Of a stretch of DNA of 64,000 nucleotides, positions 1 to 9,013 are shown piece by piece. Every line of letters begins with the position of its first letter. Position 1 is the first letter of the stretch. A program made the position numbers and the translations under genes. Source of the stretch: SMBSF63 sp034003545 (lineage in GTDB: Bacteria > Chloroflexota > Anaerolineae > Anaerolineales > Anaerolineaceae); assembly GCA_964447155.1 (NCBI GenBank), contig CAYURM010000008.1:1-64000 (forward strand), read 5' to 3'. Below the pieces are notes generated by a model. That model was not told the DNA's origin and ran no database searches. It was given only the letters and a program-made list of their open reading frames with translations.

Positions 1-378
1 TAAGCCAACCATTTCCCATCTGGAGAAACATGAAAATAGTAATCCGCGTTCCTTCTTTCATTAAAATCTGGAACCTTTACTTTTGTGCCAGCCTTAAAAT
101 TTAGGATGTTCAAATCCCCGTCTTGCATCACCAACAAATTCCACAGAATCTCCATCTCCTCCGGCAGACCTTCCTCCACCGGGATGCAGTCCGAGAACAC
201 GATATCCTTCAACGCCTGCGCATCGGGGGACAAGGGCGTCGCTGTCACCGTGGGCACGGCCGTGGGACGCGCGGTCCGTGTAGGCGGCAGGGCTGGTGGG
301 TACGGGTGCGGCCTGCGCCGTGCAGGCAGCCAGGATGGTGGTCAAGATGATGAGGACAAATCCCGTTCTCTTGTTCAT
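1..378 (-). pseudogene. frameshifted lipoprotein gene, truncated by the window edge
   Basis: Reading leftward from ATG at 378, the product begins with a lipoprotein signal peptide (MNKRTGFVLI..., lipobox LAAC at residues 16-19) and then a Pro/Thr-rich start. That frame then becomes Arg/Gly/His-rich nonsense. One base forward, the sequence continues sensibly: a linker reading PTRTARPTAVPTVTATPLS, then an acidic globular part with a PDGK turn, running off the left edge. The switch lies roughly at 240-300. So the gene carries a one-base frameshift, or a sequencing error. No function is recognisable. The linker style is that of Chloroflexota surface lipoproteins, and a second decayed lipoprotein of this style lies at 30140. 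Confidence 0.6.
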
Positions 379-511
379 ATTCTCCCCGCGGTTGTGATAG
401 TAGTGGGCAGCGAAAAAAGGTTTCCCCTCTTTATTCTATACCGAACGTAGAAAAAAAACAGTCCAGACCTATTGATTTTGATTGGAAAAGAGTTGAGTTT
501 GCAGACTCGGC

Positions 512-534
512 GGGCGAATGCCATTCGCCCCTAC
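512..534. repeat. small palindrome of the GCCCCTAC family
   Basis: GGGCGAATG-C-CATTCGCCC followed by CTAC. A perfect 28-bp relative (GTAGGGGCGATTTG and its complement) is at 30780 and a shorter one ends near 30054. All three sit beside disrupted lipoprotein genes. The rest of 379-654 shows no convincing gene. Confidence 0.5.
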
Positions 535-654
535 ATTTTTTGAGTTTGTTTAATAGTGAAATCGCGTTCAGTGGTGAAATATGCCCGAAATCCCTAATTA
601 CCTAATCCCGAGTCCCTGATTGACTGATCAACCAAGTAACTGATTGACGGGGTT

Positions 655-2538
655 TTATCCATTGAGATATCGAACATCTTCCCCCCGCCTCGTGATTCCC
701 AGATCATCCAGATGCTCCAGAAAAGCCAGCGCATACTTCCGGCTGGTGTCGAAATGGTCGCGGAAATCGCCCAGCGAGAAGCCTTCCGGTGCGGCAAAAT
801 GCGCGCGTATCTCGGTCAGCATGTGGTCATAGTCCTCGCGGCGGAAAGCGACCGTCTTGGAGACCGGCACCAGTCTGTCCAGGTCCACCAGAGCAAAATA
901 CACGTCCTCCCCTACTACTTCCTGCGCATCGATGATCGAAGGCGGTTTGTACGGGTCCGCCGCATACTGTTCCATCAGCGCATCCACTTTTGCCTGCTGG
1001 GCTGCACTGAAGCGCACCTCATGCCCGGGGAGGAAGACCAGCGCCGCCTGCTGGGCAAGCTGCCCGCCCTGCACCAGGGCGTCCATCGCCGCATTGAACA
1101 CCGGCGGTTTGAGCTTGAGACGGCTCTTTAATTCCTCGCGGGGGATGCCCTTGCGCAGCGGCTGCTTGTCATGAAAACCGCTCACCAACTGCATGGCCTT
1201 GTCGGTCATCTTCTGCCAGGTGTCCACCGCAGCCACCAGCGGATTCTGCTTCTCCGGCTCCAGCACCACCAGCCGGCCCGCATCGATCAATTCCTGCGCG
1301 GCGGCAGCCCCGCCTTCCTCGCTCAAATGTGCCTGTTCGATCACATCCTTCAACGCTGCCACGCCGGCGGCCAGGCTGGCCTGGTACACCAGGTCAGCGT
1401 CCGAACCCTGGTACAGCGAATCCAGGTTTTCCAGCACGGTTTCAGCAAAGCGCTTGTGGCGGTATGGCGGATGGGCATCCAGCACGATCCCGCCCCCCAG
1501 CGTCTCTCCAGGTGACGGTCGGCGCAGGATGTAGCGGTCGCCGCGTACCACGGTCACTGCTTCCTCGGGCTCCAGTTGCAGCCAACCGGTCTCGCCGGGC
1601 AGCAGTTCCTTCGCGCCCAGCAATCGTACCCGCGCCAGTACCTCGGTGGCCCCCACAAACAGCTTGACCTGCATATCATGGGTCACAGAGGAGCTTGCAT
1701 CCGCCAGCAGGCGAAACTGCACATCCAGTCGGCGGGTGGGCTCATATTGTCCGGGCAGGCACAGCACATCGCCGCGGTTGACCTGCTCAACATCCAGTCC
1801 GCTGATATTGACCGCTGTCCGGCTGCCCGGCTCGGCGTGCTGCATTTTCTTCTTGTGATTTTGTAACCCGCGGATACGTCCACGCGCGCCGCCTGGCAAC
1901 ACCACCACTTCCTCGCCGCTGTGGAAACTGCCGTCCACCAGGGTGCCGGTCACTACCGTGCCAAACCCGGCGATGGTGAACACGCGGTCAATCGGCAGGC
2001 GCGGCCGGCCAATGTCTGCCCGCGGCGGGCGCTCTGCCAGGATCTCCTCAAGGTGCTTTTTCAATTCATCCAGGCCGGAACCGCCCCGGGCAGAGACGCG
2101 CACCACCGGGGCATCCGCCAGGGCGGTGGCCGACACCACCTCGCGCACGTCCATCTCGACCAGGTCGAGCCATTCAGAATCATCCACCAGATCGGTCTTG
2201 GTGATCGCAATCACGCCGCTGTCAATTTGCAACAGATCCAGAATGGCGAGATGCTCGCGCGTCTGCGGCATCACGCCTTCATCTGCTGCCACAACGAACA
2301 GAGTAGCATCAATTCCCCCCACACCGGCCAGCATGTTTTCAATGAAATCACGGTGGCCGGGTACATCCACAATGCCAATATCCTCGCCGCCCGGTAAACT
2401 CAGCCAGGCAAAACCGAGTTCAATCGTCATTTCCCGTTCTTGTTCCTGTTTGAGTCGATCGGGGTTAATACCCGTCAAGGCCGCCACGAGCGTTGACTTG
2501 CCATGATCCACATGACCGGCTGTGCCAATTACCCGCAT
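655..2538 (-). CDS. selB: selenocysteine-specific translation elongation factor SelB
   Basis: 627 residues, the usual SelB length. The N-terminal GTPase domain shows G1 GHVDHGKST (residues 8-16), G3 DVPGH (58-62) and G4 TKTD (113-116). EF-Tu-like beta-barrel domains follow, and the C-terminal half is a run of winged-helix modules that would bind the SECIS hairpin. SelB delivers Sec-tRNA(Sec) to the ribosome at UGA codons. A coiled-coil gene lies 36 bases upstream on the same strand, suggesting co-transcription. No selA, selD, selC or obvious selenoprotein gene is in the window, so the rest of the Sec machinery must be elsewhere. The start is the ATG just before the conserved RVIGTAGHVDHGKS. 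Confidence 0.95.
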   Translation of the reverse strand: MRVIGTAGHVDHGKSTLVAALTGINPDRLKQEQEREMTIELGFAWLSLPGGEDIGIVDVPGHRDFIENMLAGVGGIDATLFVVAADEGVMPQTREHLAILDLLQIDSGVIAITKTDLVDDSEWLDLVEMDVREVVSATALADAPVVRVSARGGSGLDELKKHLEEILAERPPRADIGRPRLPIDRVFTIAGFGTVVTGTLVDGSFHSGEEVVVLPGGARGRIRGLQNHKKKMQHAEPGSRTAVNISGLDVEQVNRGDVLCLPGQYEPTRRLDVQFRLLADASSSVTHDMQVKLFVGATEVLARVRLLGAKELLPGETGWLQLEPEEAVTVVRGDRYILRRPSPGETLGGGIVLDAHPPYRHKRFAETVLENLDSLYQGSDADLVYQASLAAGVAALKDVIEQAHLSEEGGAAAAQELIDAGRLVVLEPEKQNPLVAAVDTWQKMTDKAMQLVSGFHDKQPLRKGIPREELKSRLKLKPPVFNAAMDALVQGGQLAQQAALVFLPGHEVRFSAAQQAKVDALMEQYAADPYKPPSIIDAQEVVGEDVYFALVDLDRLVPVSKTVAFRREDYDHMLTEIRAHFAAPEGFSLGDFRDHFDTSRKYALAFLEHLDDLGITRRGEDVRYLNG

Positions 2539-2574
2539 GCCTTCACCCCTCGCCCCGCGTCCTGTGCAAAATCA

Positions 2575-3753
2575 TCAGGACCGGCTGCCCAGGGTGCGCT
2601 GATACTGCTCCAGCCAGTCACTGACGAAAGCCATTATCCCCTGCAAATGGGTCTGCGTGTCTTCCGTGATCTGATTGAGCACATCATTCATCTCCTGGGA
2701 CAGGTCTTCCAGATTGCCCAGTCGGTCGTCCAGCTTGTCAAAATGGCGCGCCGTTTCACGCTGCTGTTCTTCCTGAGCCAGAGTATAGTTCGTCCAGCGC
2801 TTCTGGTCATCCGCCTTGAAATTGACCCATTCCTGGCGGAAGCGTTCTTCACCCAGACGCTGCATTTCGGTGATCTCGTTCACCCGGCGCTCAAAGCGCT
2901 GTTGAATGTCGCCAAACCCATCCTGGGCGCGGCGCACATCGCGCTGCAAGGTATCCAGCGCTTGCAGCTTTGCATCCAGATTGACCGACTGGGCTTGAAT
3001 GGCCTCAAACCGTTCTTCCCATTCTTTCCAGGCCTGGTCACGATCCAGATTCGCCAGATTCATTTTTTCTACAAAAGCACTTTGTTCCTGCCGTCGCTCA
3101 GTTTCCAACATTTGCAAATCATTGAAGCGCAGCTCCAGTTTGGAGAGGCTGTCAGTTGCCAGATCCATCCGGCTGCGCTGTTCATCCACGCGCTTGCGAA
3201 TACCGGCAAACTCCGCCTGGAGATCGGTCAGCCGTTTGGAGTCCTGCCGTTGGCTTTCACTGATCATGCGCTGTGCCCGGCGGTATTCTTCATCCATGTG
3301 CAGGTTTTCATCCACCTGTTTCTGGGTTTCCTGAATCAGGCGATTGAGCCGATATTCTTCTTCTACCCTGGCCTCGATCCTGGTATCCAGACCGGGTATC
3401 AACGCAACCGACTTTCGCAGATCGGCAACAGATTTTTTTAATGCGTCGATCTCGCCGCGCCGGGCACTCTCCTGATCCCGATCCTTGTCTGTCCGCTGCT
3501 TTTCATTACTGTCGATAATCCGCGTCAACTCAACCCGCAGATTTTTTATTCCTTCTTCCAAGTGGGCAAACTGGCCCAACTGGCCGGAAACATGCGCCAC
3601 ATCACTGGACAGATCCTTCACCTGTTTTTGCTGCTTGGGAAGCTGCCCTTCCAGACCATCCACTTTCTGCTCCAGGGCAGCAATCAGGGCTTTGTCTTTT
3701 CGTCGTTCGTCGTCCAGCCATTCCAACCGTGTAATGATTTGTTCGAGGTCCAT
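2575..3753 (-). CDS. long coiled-coil protein of unknown function
   Basis: 392 residues, nearly all heptad-like: rich in Glu, Lys, Gln, Arg and Leu, with few Pro or Gly, from about residue 5 to 375. There is no signal peptide, membrane segment or ATPase motif, so it is not an SMC-type motor. It begins MDLEQIITRLEWLDDERRKD after an AGAAGG ribosome site. It sits 36 bases upstream of selB and 71 bases below the membrane trio, all on the minus strand. A scaffold role is possible but nothing in the sequence shows it. I do not recognise the family. Confidence 0.75.
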   Translation of the reverse strand: MDLEQIITRLEWLDDERRKDKALIAALEQKVDGLEGQLPKQQKQVKDLSSDVAHVSGQLGQFAHLEEGIKNLRVELTRIIDSNEKQRTDKDRDQESARRGEIDALKKSVADLRKSVALIPGLDTRIEARVEEEYRLNRLIQETQKQVDENLHMDEEYRRAQRMISESQRQDSKRLTDLQAEFAGIRKRVDEQRSRMDLATDSLSKLELRFNDLQMLETERRQEQSAFVEKMNLANLDRDQAWKEWEERFEAIQAQSVNLDAKLQALDTLQRDVRRAQDGFGDIQQRFERRVNEITEMQRLGEERFRQEWVNFKADDQKRWTNYTLAQEEQQRETARHFDKLDDRLGNLEDLSQEMNDVLNQITEDTQTHLQGIMAFVSDWLEQYQRTLGSRS

Positions 3754-3824
3754 ACCTTCTCAACCTTTCCAGTGTGGGTTCAGATCATAATTTTATGAAA
3801 ACCGGATTATACCAGAATCAAATT

Positions 3825-5216
3825 TTAACGCAGTCGTTCAAAAGCTGCCAGCAAAGGGGACATCAGCGGCAGGAACCATCCCGGGAATACCCCCGCCAGC
3901 AGCAGGAAGACCGCCCCCCCACTGAGTACGATCCGCTGCACCCAGCCTTCCTCAATCTGCCCCCCCCCTTCCCCCAGCACCATATACGACAGGATCCGCC
4001 CGCCGCCGAACAAAAGCCCCACACTGCCCAAAGCAGCCCATAGCACATTCGAGAAGGACACTTCGGAAAGGCTCTGCAACAGTGCCAGTCTGGCGGGCAT
4101 TCCAGCCAGCAAAGGCAGCCCGCCCATTGAAAATACGGCAACCAGCAAACTCACCGAAGCAAATGGCTTGCGGCGCAGCAAGGCACCCGTTTCAGCAAAT
4201 GTCAGTGATCCGCCTCCCGACAAAACGGTTAAGGCGCCGCTCCACAACAGCAGAGCTGCCAACCGCGGCAGGAACATCATCGCGAAAAGATTCAACCCGT
4301 TCGCATCCCCCAGGCTCAACGCCAGCAAAGCATACCCATTTTCAATAATGACCGCATATCCCATCAGACGGTTCAAATTCCGTTCAAAAATTGCCCAGGC
4401 GCCGCCTGTAGCCGCCATCAACACCCCCACCAGGCGCAACGCCGTTCGTAAAACAGGATATTGCCACAGCCAGGGAAATCCATTAAAAAATTGCAGCATC
4501 AAAAAAAGGATCACCGTCGGCAAGAGACTCAACACAAATCCGGCGGTGAAAGGCGACACTTCTTCTGCCAGCAGCGGGATCCAGGTGTACAACGGGAATA
4601 CCGCCAGCCAAAAGGCAAAACCAAAGCCCAACAGCACCACCGACTGCACCAGAAGCTGTGTATCAGCGGGATTAATTGCCACCCCGCCAAACACCCAGCC
4701 CGCAAACAGAATGAAGGGCATTGCCAGAGTCTGGAAGATGAGGTACCGCAGCACACCCTTGCTCACCGGGTGACCAGGGGGAGAAAGCAGTGGTACGCTG
4801 ACCAGCACAGCCATTTCGATTAATAGCGCCGAGAACAGAAAAGGCTCCACTGCCAGCGCAGCTACCAGCAGGGCGATCATCGCGATGCCCAACGGAGCAA
4901 AGAAACGATTGGCGCGAAGCAAAAGCCCGGACAGAAAAAATATCCCGCCCAGTAAAAAAATAAGGAGCAGCAAGTGGCTGTCCGCGCTGGTCAGCACAAA
5001 ATTGCGACCCAATATGGTCGCCGTGGAAGAAACCTCCACGGAAAGCGGTCCGAGTTTGATGGCATTATCAATCGGCAGAATCCATGCCAGCAGCGCCAGC
5101 AGCAGGCTCATTACGGATGCCGAAATCAGCGTGAAAATCCGCCGCGACTGCAAAACCCATAACAGCACGGCCACAACCAGCGGTAGCGCGATCCAGAGAA
5201 CGGCAGCGCTGATCAT
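3825..5216 (-). CDS. NuoN/NuoM-like proton-conducting membrane subunit
   Basis: 463 residues with about 13-14 hydrophobic segments and the shape of the proton_antipo_M family (complex I ND2/ND4, Mrp and group-4 hydrogenase antiporter subunits). The family helix with PLYTWIPLLAEE corresponds to the usual PFHxWLPDAYEG, but is diverged. The start at 5216 overlaps the previous stop as ATGA, and an upstream in-frame ATG was rejected because GGAGGAAAC sits just before 5216. It is the last gene of a coupled trio. No quinone-binding NuoH-like or peripheral Fe-S/hydrogenase subunit is present, so whether this is part of a redox pump or a stand-alone antiporter is open. Confidence 0.75.
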   Translation of the reverse strand: MISAAVLWIALPLVVAVLLWVLQSRRIFTLISASVMSLLLALLAWILPIDNAIKLGPLSVEVSSTATILGRNFVLTSADSHLLLLIFLLGGIFFLSGLLLRANRFFAPLGIAMIALLVAALAVEPFLFSALLIEMAVLVSVPLLSPPGHPVSKGVLRYLIFQTLAMPFILFAGWVFGGVAINPADTQLLVQSVVLLGFGFAFWLAVFPLYTWIPLLAEEVSPFTAGFVLSLLPTVILFLMLQFFNGFPWLWQYPVLRTALRLVGVLMAATGGAWAIFERNLNRLMGYAVIIENGYALLALSLGDANGLNLFAMMFLPRLAALLLWSGALTVLSGGGSLTFAETGALLRRKPFASVSLLVAVFSMGGLPLLAGMPARLALLQSLSEVSFSNVLWAALGSVGLLFGGGRILSYMVLGEGGGQIEEGWVQRIVLSGGAVFLLLAGVFPGWFLPLMSPLLAAFERLR

Positions 5217-5797
5217 GTTTCCTCCTGCATGGTCGGCGAAGCGAGCAGATAGGCACACACCAGCGCCAAACCGAGATTGATAAAAGCCAGAATACCCGTC
5301 ACCAATACCGAATATTCCACCACCGCATACAAAATTTCAAATCCGGTTACGATGGTCAACAAGCCAAAAAACACCCGCAAAGTGAGCGTCGTCATTCCCA
5401 ATTGCAGCACCCCCATCCCGATCAACAAAATCCCGCCCCACACAATAGCCGCACTGCCAGGAATCCATTCCTGCACCGCAGGGACGAGGGTATAAGCTAC
5501 CAACAGAATCACCAGCGCCGCAATCAAGCGCAGCGCGCGGCCAGCCCAGCCCTTGAAGTGCTCATCCACCAATTCATCCTCTGGCTGCGCAGCGCCAATC
5601 AGCGATCCCGCCATCCAGCCAGCTACCAGTTTCACCGCCGCCAGCCCTACCGGCCAGATCAGCGCCACCAGCCAGAAAGCAGCCAGATATTGCACCGCCA
5701 GCGCCAGCACACACACCCGCCAGTTCCGGCTCATCAACAACAAAATGGAGGTTGCTGCCAAAAATACCACCGGAAGATAAACCAGATATTGACTCAT
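5213..5797 (-). CDS. small multi-pass membrane protein, possibly NuoK/HyfE-like
   Basis: 194 residues with about six hydrophobic segments and one central acidic loop (QPEDELVDEHFKGW). It lies between NuoL-like and NuoN-like genes with four-base ATGA overlaps at both ends (5794-5797 and 5213-5216), so it is almost certainly translated with them. The position between an L-type and an N-type subunit recalls HyfE in the hyfB-E-F order of group-4 hydrogenases, where it would be the K-type subunit. The sequence match is too weak to be sure. An upstream in-frame ATG at 5947 lies inside the previous gene and is not the likely start. Confidence 0.7.
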   Translation of the reverse strand: MSQYLVYLPVVFLAATSILLLMSRNWRVCVLALAVQYLAAFWLVALIWPVGLAAVKLVAGWMAGSLIGAAQPEDELVDEHFKGWAGRALRLIAALVILLVAYTLVPAVQEWIPGSAAIVWGGILLIGMGVLQLGMTTLTLRVFFGLLTIVTGFEILYAVVEYSVLVTGILAFINLGLALVCAYLLASPTMQEET

Positions 5798-7389
5798 AAA
5801 TTCACACTCGATGCAATCAACGTACTCAATAATGCCAGCAGCAGCAAAGCCCACAACATACCGCCCTGCCCTTCCAGCAGCAGACTGAGGAAGATAACCA
5901 CCTGCTGCAAGAGACGATAAAGTAAATACAGCGAGCGGTACAACCACTTCAGGCCAAAAAACACCCCCACCCAGTGTCCCACCGGTTTGGCAACGATGGC
6001 AAACCAGCCTTCACCTTCTACCGCTTCCTCCCGAATCCGGGTGCGGGACAAAGCCCACCATCCCCCCCCCGCCAGGGCTGTTGCCAGCACCGCCGCCCAC
6101 CACACCCCCATCGTCAACCCGCCAGCCTGTCCAAACAAGGCGATCACCCAGCCAATTCCCACCAATCCCCCCAATCCGGCTGGATAAATGATTTTTGCCC
6201 AGCTTTCATGGCCCTCTATCTCTCCTGCCGGGCGCAGGGCATGACGCAAATACCCCAGCAGGATCAAGGCATGTGCCAGGATAAAAACGATGCTTGCCGC
6301 GGAAAACTGCGCGCCGATCAACCCCGCCCATCCATTCGCTGAAGGGGTAAAAGGCAGGCCGGAAAATCCAACCAGGCCCAATCCAGCGATAATGTACACC
6401 GGAAGATAATGAATGGAAGCCAGGAAAATCAACCCGCCGTACAAGATCAGGGCGACACCCCAGGCAATGCTGGCAATCGGATTTCCCTGGATCACACAGG
6501 CAAACGCCATGCCGGCCACGGCAATCACCAGATAAGGACGCCCATCCAGTTCATTTTTGGCCGCAGCCCACATCGCCCCGCCATACACCGCCGCCAGGGC
6601 AGCAAATGCCAGCATGACCCCATGCCAGCGATCGGGGATAACCTGCACCGGCAGCCGCGCCAGCACCACCAGACTGGATGCCGCTGCCGCAAGACGGACA
6701 GTCGTCCCCAATCCACGCCGCAGACGCGGCTCTTCGTCATACGGCAAATGCAGCGGCACGACCCCCAGGCGCAGCCCAACTGCCAGAAGCAGCAATAATC
6801 CGACTTCAGGGATGATAGTGGTCATATTGAGCGGCATACCAAAGGCCTGACTGCGAACTGCCGCCCAAACGACCATAAATGTTCCTGTGATGCGCAGCAT
6901 GAAAGATAAAACCGCTGACTGGCGCAGCGAAGCCTGGCGCACATTTGCCAGCATGACCAGCAGCTCGACAATATCAATCACGGTCCACACAAAAATCAGG
7001 GTCGTAAAACTGCCGGAGAGCAGCACCAGCAGCCCCGCTCCTTGCAGCAGCAGCATCTCCACCCACACCTGAGAGGCAATTTCATGCCGCAGGCGAACGG
7101 CAGCTGTCAAAGCCACTGCCATGCCCAGGCTGGCAAGACTAAAAGCATACATCCATGAAATCCGGTCTGCCTGGAAGGTGAGAAATACCGTGCGTTCCAC
7201 CGGCCACCATATACTGAGAGAGACGACCGCATTTTCCTGCCAGCGCAGCGCCAGCACCAATCCCCACACCACCAGCGATATCCCCATCGCCACCAGCCAG
7301 GAATCCCCATAGCTGGGGCGCACCCGCTGCAGGATCAGGATTGCAAGGGCGCCAACAAAGGCAAGAGCGGCTGGCAGTAAAACCAACAT
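5794..7389 (-). CDS. NuoL/HyfB-like proton-conducting membrane subunit
   Basis: 531 residues, about 14-16 membrane segments, with the general layout of NuoL/MrpA/HyfB subunits. The region normally reading HPWLPxAMxxPTPVSALLH is present but strongly altered (PLHLPYDEEPRLRRGLG), so ion specificity cannot be inferred. It ends with a four-base overlap onto the next gene. It starts 13 bases after the hydantoinase stop at 7403, implying that hydA and the membrane trio share a transcript. This would link an energy-coupling membrane module to ureide breakdown, though read-through from an unrelated promoter is equally possible. Confidence 0.75.
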   Translation of the reverse strand: MLVLLPAALAFVGALAILILQRVRPSYGDSWLVAMGISLVVWGLVLALRWQENAVVSLSIWWPVERTVFLTFQADRISWMYAFSLASLGMAVALTAAVRLRHEIASQVWVEMLLLQGAGLLVLLSGSFTTLIFVWTVIDIVELLVMLANVRQASLRQSAVLSFMLRITGTFMVVWAAVRSQAFGMPLNMTTIIPEVGLLLLLAVGLRLGVVPLHLPYDEEPRLRRGLGTTVRLAAAASSLVVLARLPVQVIPDRWHGVMLAFAALAAVYGGAMWAAAKNELDGRPYLVIAVAGMAFACVIQGNPIASIAWGVALILYGGLIFLASIHYLPVYIIAGLGLVGFSGLPFTPSANGWAGLIGAQFSAASIVFILAHALILLGYLRHALRPAGEIEGHESWAKIIYPAGLGGLVGIGWVIALFGQAGGLTMGVWWAAVLATALAGGGWWALSRTRIREEAVEGEGWFAIVAKPVGHWVGVFFGLKWLYRSLYLLYRLLQQVVIFLSLLLEGQGGMLWALLLLALLSTLIASSVNL

Positions 7390-7402
7390 TCGGGATTATT
7401 TC

Positions 7403-8824
7403 CTAAAGAACCGGGGAGTACGGCTGACAATTCAGATAGCGGCCCATGCCGGCCTTGCCCAGCCAGCGCTCGCCGTCCACGATCATCTGTCCGCGCAGCA
7501 ATACTTTTTCCGGGTATCCGCGCAGTTCCCAGCGTTCATACAGATTGTAATCCGTGCGGTGGTGAGCCACATTTGCCCCATACACCAGATAACGCTCTGG
7601 ATCCCAAATGGCAATATCTGCATCAGCGCCCGGCATCAGAGTACCCTTGCGCGGATAAAGACCAAAGATTTTCGCCGGATTGGTGCAGTTCAACGCCACG
7701 AACTGGTTCTCGCTGATCATCCCCGACTGCACGCCATACGTCCACATAATCGGCATGCGGTCAGCAATGCCCGGCAGACCATTCGGAATTTTGGTGAAAT
7801 CATCCTTGCCCAGTTCCTTGCCAGGAATGGCCACCGGCTTACCCTCATACAGGATCGGCTGTGTGCCATCAAAGAAAAACGCGCAATGATCGGTTCCAAT
7901 TGTCTGCAAGGTACCATCTTTCAATCCCTGCCACAGACGCTGGTTATCTTCCACGGTGCGCATCGGCGGGGAACAAACCCATTTCGCCCCATCTTCACGG
8001 CGCAGGTCATCCAGGGTAAAGAAAAGATACTGCGGGCAGGTTTCCCCCATCACGGAGAGCCCATGCTCACGGGCATATTTTAATTGATCCACCTCACCGG
8101 CCGCATTCATGTGAACAATATACAAAGGGGCGTCCGCCTGGGCAGCCAGCGAAGACGCGCGCAGCACGGCTTCCACCGCGCCCCACGCCGGGCGGGTCAT
8201 GGCATGCCATTCGGGGGTCAAATTCCCCGCCGCAATCGCTTCTTCTACCAGGATATCGATCACATCGCCGTTTTCAGCATGCAGCATGGTCACATAGCCG
8301 TTTTCTTTGGCTACACGCATTACACGGAAAATATCCCCATCATACAAGCGCATACGCCCGTTATAGGCGGTGAAAACCTTCAACGAGGTAACCCCGTCGT
8401 TCACCAGCTCAACAATCTCGTCTGCCACCTCATCGTTCCAGCGTTCGATATTAACATGAAAACCGAAATCAATCGCCGCCAGATGGTCGGCACGCTCATG
8501 CCAACCGTCAATATTCTTCTTGAGTGACCCCGGCCCATGCGGCACAAAATCCATGCAGGTGGTCGTACCGCCAAAAGCCGCCGCTTTATGGCCGGTATAA
8601 TGATCATCGGAAGAGACCGTGCCAAACATGGGCAAATTCAGATGGACATGCGGGTCTACCCCGCCCGGCATCACCAGCTTGCCGCTGGCATCCACCACCT
8701 CGGCGCCTTCCGGCACGGGCAGGTCTTTGCCCACCAGGGCGATCTGCTCGCCTTCAACCAATATGTCTGCATAAAAACTTTCGGATGCAGTGATCAATTT
8801 CCCATTCTTGATCAAAATTGCCAT
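7403..8824 (-). CDS. hydA: D-hydantoinase / dihydropyrimidinase (HydA type)
   Basis: 473 residues of the amidohydrolase superfamily, cyclic-amidase branch. Metal ligands are visible: HVH at 59-61, the lysine to be carbamylated in TSLKVF (K149), H182 in MLHAEN, H238 in YIVHMN and D312 in IGTDHC. Y154 in the TAYNGR loop matches the catalytic tyrosine of hydantoinases. It hydrolyses cyclic ureides (hydantoins, dihydropyrimidines) to N-carbamoyl acids. The start at 8824 has AGGAGG seven bases upstream. A longer in-frame extension to 8905 is less likely. It has the same role in the E. coli hyuA/ygeW region, and the carbamoyltransferases and carbamate kinase further right would use its product. The exact substrate cannot be read from sequence. 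Confidence 0.88.
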   Translation of the reverse strand: MAILIKNGKLITASESFYADILVEGEQIALVGKDLPVPEGAEVVDASGKLVMPGGVDPHVHLNLPMFGTVSSDDHYTGHKAAAFGGTTTCMDFVPHGPGSLKKNIDGWHERADHLAAIDFGFHVNIERWNDEVADEIVELVNDGVTSLKVFTAYNGRMRLYDGDIFRVMRVAKENGYVTMLHAENGDVIDILVEEAIAAGNLTPEWHAMTRPAWGAVEAVLRASSLAAQADAPLYIVHMNAAGEVDQLKYAREHGLSVMGETCPQYLFFTLDDLRREDGAKWVCSPPMRTVEDNQRLWQGLKDGTLQTIGTDHCAFFFDGTQPILYEGKPVAIPGKELGKDDFTKIPNGLPGIADRMPIMWTYGVQSGMISENQFVALNCTNPAKIFGLYPRKGTLMPGADADIAIWDPERYLVYGANVAHHRTDYNLYERWELRGYPEKVLLRGQMIVDGERWLGKAGMGRYLNCQPYSPVL

Positions 8825-8920
8825 TACCGTGCCTCCTGAAAACTTATCTTGAAAAACCCACGTTAATTCTACCAGCCTCAAGCCTGATATCGACGAATTG
8901 CGCAAACCCCTCCGCTATCA

Positions 8921-8943
8921 GCGCAGGCTGAGCTTGTCGAAGC
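8921..8943. repeat. dispersed repeat GCGCAGGCTGAGCTTGTCGA
   Basis: An intergenic copy of the CTTCGACAAGCTCAGCCTGC motif, from memory a common dispersed short repeat in many environmental bacterial genomes. Only one copy is in this window, upstream of hydA. Confidence 0.4.
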
Positions 8944-9013
8944 TAAAGCGGGAAAGAAATTCCATCTCCCGCGAGGAAATTTTGTCAAATTTGTAACCTG
9001 ATTCGCCACAATT

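Noticed and set aside
3825..7389. Complete respiratory complex I or group-4 hydrogenase operon.
   Set aside because: Only antiporter-like membrane subunits are present; there is no NuoH-like, Fe-S or catalytic subunit in the window.
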